This document shows positions 17,485 through 27,010 of a stretch of DNA of 64,000 bases, in pieces. Each line of letters begins with the position of its first letter. The stretch's first letter is position 1. The notes beneath the pieces are model-generated. The model searched no databases. It had not been told where the DNA came from and was given only the letters and a program-made list of their open reading frames with translations. Source of the stretch: Burkholderiaceae bacterium (GTDB lineage: Bacteria > Pseudomonadota > Gammaproteobacteria > Burkholderiales > Burkholderiaceae_C). The stretch spans positions 235,133 to 299,132 of the forward strand of contig CAKKRJ010000001.1 in assembly GCA_919902775.1 (NCBI GenBank). Direction: 5' to 3'. Both the position numbers and the translations under genes were made by a program.

Positions 17485-17524
17485 GGTCTATCTCCTAGGG
17501 GTTGCGATGGGGTGGTGAAAGAAA

Positions 17525-18610
17525 TCAGGCTTGGCAGGCAAAGCGCCAGGCCAGCTCGGCCATGGGGCGGGCCCCTGCACCCGAGCTTTTGGCTTGGTCG
17601 CTGGAGGCGGTGCCGTCTTCGACGCGTTTGGCAATGCCTTGCAAAATGGCCGCGATACGGAACATGTTGTAGGCGAGGTAAAAGTTCCAGTCTTGCGCCA
17701 GCGCCTCGGGCGTGGTGAATCCGGTGCGGTCGCAATAGCGGCGGATGTAGTCGGCCTCAGAAGGGATGCCCAGTGCTTGCAGGTCGAGTCCGCCAATGCC
17801 TCGGAAGGTGCCGGGGCTGATGTGCCAGGCCATGCAGTGGTAGCTGAAATCGGCCAATGGATGGCCCAGGGTGGACAGCTCCCAGTCGAGCACGGCCAGC
17901 ACGCGTGCTTCGGTGGGGTGGAACATCAGATTGTCCAGGCGGTAGTCACCGTGCACGATGCTCACCAGTGAATCGTCTTTGGCACTGTCCGGGATGTTTT
18001 GCGGCAGCCATTCGATCAGTTTGTCCATCTCGGGGATAGGCTGGGTGATCGACGCGGCGTATTGCTTGCTCCAGCGGCCGATCTGGCGTTCGATGTAGTT
18101 GCCGGGTTTGCCGTAGCTGGCCAGTCCGCGCTCGGCGAAATTGACTTTGTGCAGCGCGGCCAGTACGCGGTTCATTTCGTCATAAATGGCGCCGCGCTCA
18201 GGCGGGCTCATGCCGGGCAGGGATTGGTCCCACAGCACACGGCCTTGCACAAACCCCATGACATAAAACGCACGGCCGATGACGGTTTCGTCGTCGCACA
18301 GCACATGCATTTCGGCCACAGGCACGTCGGTGCCGTGCAGGCCTTGCATGACCGCAAATTCACGTTCAATGGCGTGCGCCGAGGGCAGCAGCTTGGCCAC
18401 AGGGCCAGGCTTGGCCCGCATCACGTACTGACGCGATGGGGTGATGAGCTTGTAGGTGGGGTTGGACTGCCCGCCCTTGAACATCTCCACGCTCAAAGGG
18501 CCGCTGAAGCCGGGCAGTCGGGTGCTGAGCCAGTTTTCCAAGGCCGACACATCGAAGGCGTGGGTGCCCGTGACAGGCCGGGTCCCCACGAAATGATCAA
18601 AAGCATTCAT
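17525..18610 (-). CDS. APH-family phosphotransferase (ACAD10/11 kinase-like)
   Basis: The protein has 361 residues. The aminoglycoside/choline-kinase-like fold shows MFKGGQSNPTYKL (nucleotide-binding loop, about 40-52), the catalytic-loop motif VHGDYRLDNLMFH (about 203-215) and the metal-binding LDWELSTLG (about 227-235). In ACAD11 the equivalent domain phosphorylates the 4-hydroxyl of hydroxyacyl-CoA before elimination. Its position 40 bp upstream of the acyl-CoA dehydrogenase supports that role rather than drug resistance. The start at 18610 (MNAFDHFVG) is preferred over the longer frame. Confidence 0.88.
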   Translation of the reverse strand: MNAFDHFVGTRPVTGTHAFDVSALENWLSTRLPGFSGPLSVEMFKGGQSNPTYKLITPSRQYVMRAKPGPVAKLLPSAHAIEREFAVMQGLHGTDVPVAEMHVLCDDETVIGRAFYVMGFVQGRVLWDQSLPGMSPPERGAIYDEMNRVLAALHKVNFAERGLASYGKPGNYIERQIGRWSKQYAASITQPIPEMDKLIEWLPQNIPDSAKDDSLVSIVHGDYRLDNLMFHPTEARVLAVLDWELSTLGHPLADFSYHCMAWHISPGTFRGIGGLDLQALGIPSEADYIRRYCDRTGFTTPEALAQDWNFYLAYNMFRIAAILQGIAKRVEDGTASSDQAKSSGAGARPMAELAWRFACQA

Positions 18611-18659
18611 AGGGCACCCGTTTGCGCTGCATGGCGCGGTGATTGAAGAGAGGAGCGGT

Positions 18660-19379
18660 TCAGTGGTCCGCATTCACGATGGTCATCAGGCCATCGCGGT
18701 CCAGCACAACCAGACCACCCGGTTCGATGCGGATGATTTGTTCGCGTTCCATTTGCTTGAGTTCCTGGTTCACGCGCTGGCGCGATGCGCCCAGCAACTG
18801 TGCCAGTTCTTCTTGTGCCAGTTGCAAGCTGATGCGGATCGCTTTGGCATCCGACAGACTGGGCACACCGTAGCTGCGCAGCAAGTGGTTGAGTTGTTTG
18901 GCCAGACGCGCACGCAGGGGCAGGGTGTTGAGGTCTTCCACCAAGCCGTACAGCTGGCGGATGCGCCGTGCATGCAAGCGCAGCATCGCGTCGTAGAACT
19001 CGACGTGCTGGGTCAGGATTTTTTTGAAGTCGGCTTTGGCCACGTTCAAGGTGGTCGTGTCGCCATGCGCATACGCATCGTGCGTGCGGCGGTCCCCGTC
19101 GAAGATCGAGACGTCGCCAAACCAGATACCCGGCTCCACGTAGGTCAGCGTGATTTGTTTGCCTGAGACCGAAGTCGAGCTCACACGCACTGCGCCCTTG
19201 GCACAGGCGATCCACTGCTCGGGTGGGTCCCCGCGTGCAGCGATCATGTCGCCGTCTCGGTAGCGTTTGACGAATGCGCATCGAAGTATGTCGTGCCGAA
19301 GCGATGGTGAAAGGGTTGAAAACCAGCGACCGTTGTTGATCGCTTCTCTTTCTTCCATTGTCAGAATGGGTTCGTCCAT
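18660..19379 (-). CDS. Crp/Fnr-family transcription regulator
   Basis: The protein has 239 residues. An N-terminal cyclic-nucleotide-binding fold (about 20-140) contains FGDVSIFDGDRRTHDAYA in the place of the phosphate-binding cassette. A Crp-type winged helix-turn-helix follows (AQEELAQLLGASRQRVNQEL, about 186-205). The Glu of the classic FGE motif is Asp, so the ligand is uncertain. No Cys cluster for an Fnr-type iron-sulphur centre is present. It lies within a run of co-directional fatty-acid genes, 49 bp upstream of the phosphotransferase start, and may control them. Confidence 0.9.
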   Translation of the reverse strand: MDEPILTMEEREAINNGRWFSTLSPSLRHDILRCAFVKRYRDGDMIAARGDPPEQWIACAKGAVRVSSTSVSGKQITLTYVEPGIWFGDVSIFDGDRRTHDAYAHGDTTTLNVAKADFKKILTQHVEFYDAMLRLHARRIRQLYGLVEDLNTLPLRARLAKQLNHLLRSYGVPSLSDAKAIRISLQLAQEELAQLLGASRQRVNQELKQMEREQIIRIEPGGLVVLDRDGLMTIVNADH

Positions 19380-19436
19380 GGGCTGTCTTTTCAGTGACTG
19401 GGAAATGGTTTTTTGTCGCCTGGGGGACCGGGCGGC

Positions 19437-20216
19437 TTATTCGTAGTGCGGTGTTTGCTTGTTCAAAAACGCGGCAATGCCGATGCCGGCATTGGGGTGG
19501 TGCAGGTTCTTGACAAAGTGGTCGCGCTCGCGGGCCAGCTGCGCATTGAGGTTGCTGCTGTCGGCATCCGACAACAGTTCCTTGATGCTGGCCAGCGCAT
19601 TGGGGGCACGGGCGTTGAGTTGTTCGCTCAGCAGCAAAGCTTGCTGCAGCGACTGGCCTGCATCGGCCAGGCGGTTGACCACCCCCAATTGCTGCAAGCG
19701 CTCGGCGCTGATGCGCTCGCCGCACATCAGCAACTCGGTGGCCAATTGACGCGGCACGGCGCGCGACAGGCTCCAGCTGCCGCCGCCGTCAGGGGACAGG
19801 GCGATGCTGCTGTAGGCCATGACGAACACGCTGTTGCGGGCGGCCACGATCATGTCGCAGGCCAAGGCCAGCGAAAAACCGGCACCGGCCGCAGGGCCTT
19901 CGACGGCAGCGATCACCGGCTTGGGGAAGGTGCGGATGGCCTCGATCCAGTTGTGCAGACCTTCGATGCTTTGCGCCTGGTGCTCGGGTGGCTGTTGTCG
20001 GTTGTTTTGCAAACGCTGCAAATTTCCACCCGCGCTGAAGATGCCGTTGGCGCCGGTGATGACCACGCTGCGCACGTCGGGGCTGGATTCAGCCACGCTC
20101 AGGGCTTCCACCCCGGCGGCATACATCTCCGGACCCAGCGCGTTGCGAAACTCCGGGTTGCTCAGCGTCAGGATCAGGGTCTGGCCTTCGCTGGAACCAA
20201 TCAGTTGGGCGGTCAT
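19437..20216 (-). CDS. Enoyl-CoA hydratase/isomerase family protein
   Basis: The protein has 259 residues with the crotonase fold. The oxyanion-hole segments are FSAGGNLQ (about 61-68) and EGPAAGAGFSLALACD (about 107-122), and a catalytic Asp candidate lies in ALSPDGGGSW (about 138-147). It hydrates or isomerises enoyl-CoA. The pattern is close to PaaG-type isomerases but not decisive. It begins 4 bp after the 3-hydroxyacyl-CoA dehydrogenase stop, and the pair would carry out successive beta-oxidation steps. Confidence 0.9.
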   Translation of the reverse strand: MTAQLIGSSEGQTLILTLSNPEFRNALGPEMYAAGVEALSVAESSPDVRSVVITGANGIFSAGGNLQRLQNNRQQPPEHQAQSIEGLHNWIEAIRTFPKPVIAAVEGPAAGAGFSLALACDMIVAARNSVFVMAYSSIALSPDGGGSWSLSRAVPRQLATELLMCGERISAERLQQLGVVNRLADAGQSLQQALLLSEQLNARAPNALASIKELLSDADSSNLNAQLARERDHFVKNLHHPNAGIGIAAFLNKQTPHYE

Positions 20217-20220
20217 GGCG

Positions 20221-21741
20221 TCACTCTTCGGTGTGCAGCAAGGACAGGCCAATCGCTCCGCGGCGACGCAACCAAGGGCTGGGGCGGTAGCGCATGTCGC
20301 CGTACACCGTCTGCATGTTGAACAACACTTCGAGCACATTGGTGGGGCCATAGCGGTTGCCCATGGCCAAGGGGCCCAGCGGATAGGCCAAACCCAGCGT
20401 GACCGCTGTTTCCAGATCTTGCGGGGTGCAAATGCGTTGCTGGCAGATGTCGGACGCGATGTTCACGATGGTGGCCACCACGCGTTGCGTGACAAAACCA
20501 CCGCTGTCACGGATCACCGAAACCGCTTTGCCGTCGCGTGCGAACAGGGCGTGCGCGGCGTCGCGCATGTCGCTGCGGGTGGCCGGGTTGGTGGCCAGCA
20601 CGCGGCGTTTGGTGGCGGCGTCGTCGATCAGCATGTCGATGCCCACGGTGCGGGCTGGATCCAGGCGCTCGACCACGGCCACGGTGGTGATGTCAAAGCC
20701 CAGTGGGGCCACCAGAGTCAGCGCTTCGGGCGAGGGCGATGCGCCGGTTTCGATTTTGGCGCCCAGGTCCTTGAGCAGTTGCAGCAGCTCCATGCGGCGT
20801 GCAGCGCGGGGCGAGACCCACACCGGCGGGATGTGCTTGACCACGGGAACGGGCGGCTCGGCCGGCGTTTGGGCCACGCCGTTCACGTATTTATAAAAGC
20901 CTTCGCCGACTTTTTTGCCCACCACACCACCGGCCAGGCGCTGGGCGGTGATCACGTTGGGGCGGTAGCGCGGCTCTTCGTAGTACTGGTGGTAAATCGC
21001 TTCAATCACAGGGTGCGACACGTCCAGCGCCGTCAAGTCAAACAACTCGAAGGGGCCGAGCTTGAAGCCCACCTGGTCACGCAGGATGCGGTCAATGGTG
21101 GCGAAATCGGCAATGCCTTCACTCACGATGCGCAGGGCTTCTGTGCTGTAACCCCGCCCGGCATGGTTGACGATGAAGCCGGGGGTGTCTTGCGCCTGCA
21201 CCGGGGTGTGGCCCATCTGCCGGGCAAAGTCGGACAGACGCTGGCACACGGCGGCATCGGTTTTCAGTCCGGCAATGACCTCGACCACTTTCATCAACGG
21301 CACGGGATTGAAAAAGTGGTAACCGGCAAACTGGCCAGGGCGTTGCAATGCGGCAGCAATCGCCGTCACCGACAGCGAGGAGGTGTTGGTGACCAGCACG
21401 GCGGTCGGGGCCAGCACTTTTTCCAGATCGGTGAACAGACTTTTCTTGATGTCGAGCTTTTCCACAATGGCTTCGACCACCAAATCGCAGTTCGCCAGGT
21501 CTTGCAGGCTGCTGGCGCCGAGCAAACGGGTTTTGAAATTTGCCACGGCCTCGGCTGTCAGGCGGCCTTTTTCCTGCAACTTGTCCCATTGCTGGAACAC
21601 CGCGTCACGCGCTTTTTGGATGGCCTCGGGCTGGGTGTCGTGCAGCCAGACCTGGCTGCCTGCTTGTGCTGCGATTTGGGCGATGCCCCGGCCCATGGCG
21701 CCGGCGCCAATGATGGCGACTTGTGAGAATGCGAGGGTCAT
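20221..21741 (-). CDS. 3-hydroxyacyl-CoA dehydrogenase, PaaH-like
   Basis: This is a 506-residue NAD-dependent enzyme. The Rossmann motif AIIGAGAMGRGIA is near 9-21. The catalytic His lies in GYHFFNPVPLMKVVEV, and NTSSLSVTAIA precedes it. A second copy of the C-terminal 3HCDH domain follows after about residue 290, which explains the length and is typical of PaaH/PaaC-type proteins. It oxidises 3-hydroxyacyl-CoA. An ATG at 21756 would add five residues, but MTLAFSQ at 21741 is the usual beginning. Confidence 0.92.
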   Translation of the reverse strand: MTLAFSQVAIIGAGAMGRGIAQIAAQAGSQVWLHDTQPEAIQKARDAVFQQWDKLQEKGRLTAEAVANFKTRLLGASSLQDLANCDLVVEAIVEKLDIKKSLFTDLEKVLAPTAVLVTNTSSLSVTAIAAALQRPGQFAGYHFFNPVPLMKVVEVIAGLKTDAAVCQRLSDFARQMGHTPVQAQDTPGFIVNHAGRGYSTEALRIVSEGIADFATIDRILRDQVGFKLGPFELFDLTALDVSHPVIEAIYHQYYEEPRYRPNVITAQRLAGGVVGKKVGEGFYKYVNGVAQTPAEPPVPVVKHIPPVWVSPRAARRMELLQLLKDLGAKIETGASPSPEALTLVAPLGFDITTVAVVERLDPARTVGIDMLIDDAATKRRVLATNPATRSDMRDAAHALFARDGKAVSVIRDSGGFVTQRVVATIVNIASDICQQRICTPQDLETAVTLGLAYPLGPLAMGNRYGPTNVLEVLFNMQTVYGDMRYRPSPWLRRRGAIGLSLLHTEE

Positions 21742-21785
21742 GTTTGGAAATATCAATCGATGAGGGAAATGGCGGGGGTGTGGGC

Positions 21786-22793
21786 TCAGCGCCGCACCTG
21801 CAGGGCGCCCGGGTTGACGATGTTGGTGGGGGTGCCTTTGATGAAATTCACCACGTTGTCAAAAGCGGCACTGAAATACAGCTCGTAACTGTCTTTTTCG
21901 ACATAGCCGATGTGGGGGGTACAGATGCAGTTTTCCAGACGCAGCAAGGCCAAGCCTTGCAAAATGGGTTCAGATTCGAAGACGTCGACCGCCGCCAGCC
22001 CAGGGCGGCCCCGGTTCAAGGCCCCAATCAAGGCATTGGGTTCGATCAATTCGGCGCGGGAGGTGTTCACGAAGAGTGCCGTGGGCTTCATCCGGCTCAA
22101 GTCCTCTCCCGTGACGATGCCTTGTGTGACATCGTTGAAGCGCAGATGCATCGACAACACATCGGACTCTTCAAAGAAAGCGACGCGGCTGGATGCGGCC
22201 CGGTAGCCGTCCTGGATGGCCTTGTTGCGGGATTCGGCGCTGCCCCACACCATGACATCCATGCCAAATGCTTTGCCATAGCCGGCCACCAGTTGGCCTA
22301 TTTTTCCGTAACCCCAGATGCCCAGGGTTTTGCCTTTCAGGACCGTGCCCAAGCCAAAGTTGGCGGGCATGGAGGCAGCTTTCAAGCCCGATTGCTGCCA
22401 GGCCCCGTGTTTGAGGTTGCCGATGTATTGGGGCAGACGCCGCGCAGAGGCCATGATCAAGGCCCAGGTCAATTCAGCCGGTGCCACGGGCGAGCCAACA
22501 CCCTCTGCCACAGCCACGCCGCGTTCGGTGCAGGCGGCCAGATCGATGTGCCCACCCAAACGGCCCGTTTGGACAATCAGCTTCAGACGGGGCAGCTTTT
22601 CGATCACGGCCCGCGTGAGCTGGGTGCGCTCCCGAATCAAGACAATGATGTCCGCGTCTTTCAGTCGCACGGACAACTGGCCGATGCCTTTGACCGTGTT
22701 GGTATAGACCTTGGCCGGGAAGTTTTCCAGCTTGGCCGCGCAGTCGAGTTTGCGCACTGCATCTTGGTAGTCGTCAAGGATCACAATGTTCAT
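21786..22793 (-). CDS. D-2-hydroxyacid dehydrogenase family protein
   Basis: The protein has 335 residues. The catalytic domain is split around the NAD-binding motif GIWGYGKIG (about 158-166). The catalytic Arg is in NTSRAEL, the Glu in DVFESEP and the His in TPHIGY, all at normal spacing. It belongs to the D-3-phosphoglycerate dehydrogenase-like group and reduces a 2-oxoacid or oxidises a D-2-hydroxyacid. The substrate cannot be told from sequence. It is transcribed in the same direction as the beta-oxidation cluster, 44 bp upstream. Confidence 0.9.
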   Translation of the reverse strand: MNIVILDDYQDAVRKLDCAAKLENFPAKVYTNTVKGIGQLSVRLKDADIIVLIRERTQLTRAVIEKLPRLKLIVQTGRLGGHIDLAACTERGVAVAEGVGSPVAPAELTWALIMASARRLPQYIGNLKHGAWQQSGLKAASMPANFGLGTVLKGKTLGIWGYGKIGQLVAGYGKAFGMDVMVWGSAESRNKAIQDGYRAASSRVAFFEESDVLSMHLRFNDVTQGIVTGEDLSRMKPTALFVNTSRAELIEPNALIGALNRGRPGLAAVDVFESEPILQGLALLRLENCICTPHIGYVEKDSYELYFSAAFDNVVNFIKGTPTNIVNPGALQVRR

Positions 22794-22851
22794 CCCTCCA
22801 TTGTGCCTTGACGTGGTGACCGGGTTGGGTCACCCGGGTGGTGATTTCAGC

Positions 22852-23193
22852 TCAAACGCGGGTTTGTGCAGCTTCCAGGGCCGCCAGCCGGTCCAGCTCG
22901 GCGCAGACATCGGCCATGCGTCCCGAAATCACCATGCGACCGGCACCTTTGACCCGTTGATCGCTTTCGGTCACCCGCAAAACGCGCAAGGCGGGTGCGG
23001 CCGAGGCGGACGGGCCATGCCACGGTGCGGTCTGGGGTTTTTGCCCCAGGGGGGCACAAGCGGGCTTGCGCGTGGTCCAGACAGGCCGCAAATAGGCGTT
23101 GGCGCGTCGGGGCTGGCTGGTGACAGGCGCCGCACGGTTGAAACTGGAAAAGCCTTGAAAAAGACCCGATAAAGCAAGCAGAGCGATTCCCAT
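22852..23193 (-). CDS. Small unrecognised protein downstream of lexA
   Basis: The protein has 113 residues. The first 20 are hydrophobic and could be a signal or anchor (MGIALLALSGLFQGF). A Pro/Arg-rich middle follows, and then a more conserved-looking helical end (GRMVISGRMADVCAELDRLA). An AAAGG site precedes the ATG. It is not recognised. It lies 120 bp after lexA on the same strand, so readthrough from the lexA promoter, and SOS control, is possible but unproven. Confidence 0.55.
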   Translation of the reverse strand: MGIALLALSGLFQGFSSFNRAAPVTSQPRRANAYLRPVWTTRKPACAPLGQKPQTAPWHGPSASAAPALRVLRVTESDQRVKGAGRMVISGRMADVCAELDRLAALEAAQTRV

Positions 23194-23313
23194 GTGAAAC
23201 CTTTAAAAGCATGGAGGTTGGACACAGGCAGGATTGCTGAAATGGCCTGTTGCATCAGGGCTGACAGAACCATTCCGCCAGCGCCCGCCACCTGGTGCAA
23301 CAAGCAAAGGGGC

Positions 23314-23985
23314 TTACATCAGGAGCGTGTTGCGGATCAACCCCACGGCCAGGCCTTCGATGTCAAAAGGCTCTTCGGGGTTGACCACGATGGTCTGGTA
23401 ATCGGGGTTTTCGGGCAGCAATTCGATGCCAGTGGCGGTTTTTCGCAAGCGCTTGACCGTCACTTCATCGCCCAGACGGGCCACAACGATCTGGCCATTG
23501 CGCACTTCTTTGGTGGATTTCACGGCCAGCAGGTCCCCGTCCATGATGCCGGCATCGCGCATGGACATGCCGCGAACGCGCAACAGGTAATCGGGTTGTT
23601 CGCTGAACAGGGTGCTTTCGATCTGGTAGGTCCGGTCCACATGCTCTTGCGCCAAAATGGGAGAGCCGGCAGCCACGCGGCCGACCAGTGGCAAACTCAG
23701 CTGGCCGAGACCGGGCAGGGTGAGGCTGAATAAATCGGCAGGGGCGCGCTGGCTGCTGCGTGAAGTGCCGCGCAGGCGAATGCCGCGCGAGGTGCCACTG
23801 ACCAGTTCGATGGCGCCTTTGCGGGCCAGGGCTTTGAGGTGCTCTTCTGCCGCATTGGCCGACTTGAAGCCCAGTGCGTTGGCGATTTCGGCACGCGTGG
23901 GTGGCGCACCGGTGTTGGCAATGGTGTTCTGGATCAGTTCCAGAATTTCTTGCTGTCGGGCGGTGAGTTTGGGGCTGTCGGTCAT
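23314..23985 (-). CDS. lexA: SOS repressor LexA
   Basis: The protein has 223 residues. The N-terminal winged helix ([20 protein letters not shown], about 31-50) binds operators. The C-terminal S24 self-cleavage domain has the Ala106-Gly107 scissile bond (RVAAGSP), Ser141 in [10 protein letters not shown] and Lys178 in EVTVKRL. DNA-damage-activated RecA triggers cleavage. An AGGAG site lies before the ATG, and two LexA boxes sit just upstream, which indicates self-repression. Confidence 0.97.
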   Translation of the reverse strand: MTDSPKLTARQQEILELIQNTIANTGAPPTRAEIANALGFKSANAAEEHLKALARKGAIELVSGTSRGIRLRGTSRSSQRAPADLFSLTLPGLGQLSLPLVGRVAAGSPILAQEHVDRTYQIESTLFSEQPDYLLRVRGMSMRDAGIMDGDLLAVKSTKEVRNGQIVVARLGDEVTVKRLRKTATGIELLPENPDYQTIVVNPEEPFDIEGLAVGLIRNTLLM

Positions 23986-24013
23986 GGCGGTCTCCTGATG
24001 GGTACTGAGTGAA

Positions 24014-24048
24014 CTGTTGTTTCATCCAGTGACTGTATTTTTAACCAG
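24014..24048. promoter_or_regulatory. Two tandem LexA boxes between lexA and the asparaginase gene
   Basis: Two 16-bp sites, 24014-24029 and 24033-24048, both read CTGT-N8-CCAG. They match the proteobacterial LexA box CTGT-N8-ACAG with the same single change, and their centres are 19 bp apart. The first lies 28 bp upstream of the lexA ATG. The second ends 17 bp before the asparaginase start, so LexA bound here would cover the promoter region of both genes. Confidence 0.8.
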
Positions 24049-24065
24049 TTTTCAGAGGTGTGCAA

Positions 24066-25025
24066 GTGCTTGACGCAAAAAAAATTCAAAAAGTGGTGGT
24101 TTTGGGCACAGGCGGCACCATCGCAGGCACGGCGGCCAGCGCCAGTGACCACACGGGCTACACCGCCGGGCAGTTGGGTGTGCAGCATTTGCTGGAAGCC
24201 ATTCCCGGGTTGAATGGCGTCCTGCAAGGCGATGCGTTGGTGTGTGAACAGGTCGCCCAACTCGACAGCAAAGACATGGACCACGCCACTTGGCAGGCCC
24301 TCGCTCAGCGCTGCGCGCACTGGTTGGCCCAGCCCGATGTGGGCGGCATTGTCATCACGCACGGCACCGATACGCTGGAGGAAACCGCCTGGTTTTTGCA
24401 GCAGGTGCTCGAAACCCCCAAGCCGGTGGTGCTGACCTGCTCCATGCGCCCGGCCACAGCCTTGACGCCCGACGGACCGCAAAACCTGCTGGATGCCATG
24501 GCTGTGGTGCGTGACCCGATGGCGCGCGGTGTGTTGGCCGTTTGCGCTGGTCGCATCCACAGCGCCCATGGCGTGCAAAAGGTTCACCCCTACCGGCTTG
24601 ACGCCTTCAGCTCGGGCGATGCCGGGTCGCGCGGCTGGGTAGAGCAAGGGCGGGTGCGTTGGGCCGATCCTGGCAGCTGGCCCATGGTGCACGTCCATGC
24701 CAAGAGCGCGCTGTCATTACCCGCCAGCGACTGGCCTTGGGTCGCGGTGCTGCACAGCCACGCGGGAGCCGATGCCCGCCAGGTCAATGCGCTGGTGGCT
24801 GCGGGCGTGAAAGGCCTGGTGGTAGCCGGTACCGGCAACGGCACGGTGCACCAAAATCTGCTGACTGCGCTGGCCCAGGCGCAGGCCCAGGGTGTGGCCG
24901 TGCGCCTGACCACCCGATGCGCCGAAGGTCAGCTTGTGGGCCAACCCGCTGCGCTGCAAATGGCCCCGCGTGGGCTCAATGCGTACAAAGCGCGGGTGAG
25001 TTTGATGCTGGATTTGATGGGCTGA
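24066..25025 (+). CDS. L-asparaginase
   Basis: The protein has about 319 residues and the asparaginase fold. The first catalytic Thr is in LGTGGTIAGT and the second in the THGTDTLEETA motif (about 96-106). A Lys of the second triad is not assigned. It hydrolyses asparagine to aspartate and ammonia. There is no signal peptide, so the enzyme is cytoplasmic. The start is a GTG. The codon at 24066 is preferred over the GTG at 24060 because an AGAGG sequence sits seven bases before it. It is divergent from lexA. Confidence 0.9.
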   Translation: MLDAKKIQKVVVLGTGGTIAGTAASASDHTGYTAGQLGVQHLLEAIPGLNGVLQGDALVCEQVAQLDSKDMDHATWQALAQRCAHWLAQPDVGGIVITHGTDTLEETAWFLQQVLETPKPVVLTCSMRPATALTPDGPQNLLDAMAVVRDPMARGVLAVCAGRIHSAHGVQKVHPYRLDAFSSGDAGSRGWVEQGRVRWADPGSWPMVHVHAKSALSLPASDWPWVAVLHSHAGADARQVNALVAAGVKGLVVAGTGNGTVHQNLLTALAQAQAQGVAVRLTTRCAEGQLVGQPAALQMAPRGLNAYKARVSLMLDLMG

Positions 25026-25031
25026 TGGCCC

Positions 25032-25100
25032 TTCGCGCGCAGGGGCTCGCTCCCACAGGGGTCAGGTGTTTTGTGGGAGGCCGCCCCTGCGGCCGAAGGC
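25032..25100. repeat. REP-like inverted pair, GTGG family
   Basis: Two 25-28 base hairpin units face each other. The left one reads on the minus strand from GTGGGAGCGAGCCCCTGCGC, and the right one on the plus strand from GTGGGAGGCCGCCCCTGCGG. A 16-bp spacer lies between the two GTGGG heads. The same layout recurs at 33722, 38625 and 41609. It lies just past the asparaginase stop and before a terminator. Confidence 0.85.
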
Positions 25101-25115
25101 TGTTTCCCCCCCAAT

Positions 25116-25150
25116 AACAACAAAGCCCCGCAATGCGGGGCTTTGTTGTT
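25116..25150. terminator. Bidirectional terminator between asparaginase gene and adk
   Basis: A perfect 16 bp stem (from AACAACAAAGCCCCGC) has a 3-nt loop and ends in TTGTTGTT on each strand. It serves both converging genes. Confidence 0.88.
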
Positions 25151-25168
25151 TGCAGAAGCTGAAAAAAA

Positions 25169-25903
<735 letters not shown>

Positions 25904-25947
25904 CTAAGCAGGCTTACGAAAATCTGGCCAGAGCCAATGCTGTGCGT

Positions 25948-26724
25948 TCAGGCCAGCAGCGCCTGCACGCGGGCCAGGTCTTCGGGTGTGTCCACCCCCG
26001 GTCCTGGTGCCTCATGGGTCACATGCACCGCGATCCGGTGGCCGTGCCACAGGGCGCGCAGTTGTTCCAGCGACTCCATCGTCTCGATGGGCGCAGGGGG
26101 CAGGGTGGGGAACTGGGCCAGAAAACCGGCGCGGTAGCCATAAATGCCAATGTGGCGCAGCGGTGCCGGGTTGGGCAAGGCGTTGAAGCTGCCGTCTGTC
26201 TGGCCATCGCGCCACCACGGAATCGGGGCGCGGCTGAAATACAGCGCCATTTGGCGGGCGTCCATCACCACTTTGACCACATTGGGGTTGGTGAATTCGG
26301 CCAGTGAAGCGATGGCGTGTGCGGCCGTGCTCATGCTGGCTTCGGGGCGTTCGGCCAGCACGCGTGCAACGTCGTTGATGAGCGCAGGCGGTATCAGGGG
26401 TTCGTCGCCTTGCACATTGACCACCACCGCGTCGGCGCTCAGGCCCAGCAGTTGGCAGGCCTCGGCCAGCCGGTCGCTGCCACTGACGTGGTCTTGCCGG
26501 GTCAACAGGGCCTGGATGCCATGCGCCAGGCAGGCTTGCACAATGCGTGCGTCATCGGCGGCCACCACCACTTGGCTGGCCTGGGACAGCAAGGCCCGTT
26601 GTGCCACGCGCACCACCATGGGCAGGCCTGCGATGTCGGCCAGAGGTTTGTTGGGCAGGCGGCTGGAAGCCAGGCGCGCCGGAATCACCACGGTGAAGCC
26701 TTGCGGCAGGGTGGGGTCGGTCAT
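25948..26724 (-). CDS. kdsB: 3-deoxy-manno-octulosonate cytidylyltransferase (CMP-Kdo synthetase)
   Basis: The protein has 258 residues. The nucleotide-binding start [18 protein letters not shown] (about 14-31), the central [14 protein letters not shown] (about 99-112) and the end segment with [13 protein letters not shown] are family features. It makes CMP-Kdo for the inner core of lipopolysaccharide. The ATG lies 9 bp after the stop of the Trm112-like gene, so the two are probably co-transcribed. Confidence 0.96.
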   Translation of the reverse strand: MTDPTLPQGFTVVIPARLASSRLPNKPLADIAGLPMVVRVAQRALLSQASQVVVAADDARIVQACLAHGIQALLTRQDHVSGSDRLAEACQLLGLSADAVVVNVQGDEPLIPPALINDVARVLAERPEASMSTAAHAIASLAEFTNPNVVKVVMDARQMALYFSRAPIPWWRDGQTDGSFNALPNPAPLRHIGIYGYRAGFLAQFPTLPPAPIETMESLEQLRALWHGHRIAVHVTHEAPGPGVDTPEDLARVQALLA

Positions 26725-26733
26725 GGGCTGGCC

Positions 26734-26940
26734 TCAGAGTGCAGGGCGCAGGGCCGCGAGTTGGTCGATTTCTTCGTCGCTCAGAGTGCGGGCTTCGTTT
26801 TCCAGCAGGATCGGAATGCCGTTGCGCACGGGATAGGCCAAGCGGGCGCTGCGCGAGAGCAGTTCCTGGTGTTCCCGGTCGAAGTCGAGCGGGCCCTTGG
26901 TGACTGGGCAGACCAGCAATTCAAGCAATTTGGTGTCCAT
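26734..26940 (-). CDS. Trm112-family small protein (YcaR-like)
   Basis: The protein has 68 residues. The [14 protein letters not shown] start and the [13 protein letters not shown] centre are the hallmarks of the Trm112/UPF0434 family. Only one Cys of the zinc site remains, as usual in bacterial members. Its function in bacteria is unsettled. The position between lpxK and kdsB is strongly conserved in proteobacteria. The start at 26940 is chosen over the longer frame because it matches the family N-terminus. Confidence 0.93.
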   Translation of the reverse strand: MDTKLLELLVCPVTKGPLDFDREHQELLSRSARLAYPVRNGIPILLENEARTLSDEEIDQLAALRPAL

Positions 26941-27010
26941 GCCGCCAATGATACCGGGCCAAAAGTCGGTGACCCGGCGAATCACCGGCAGATGGGGCGT
27001 TTTGAGCCGT

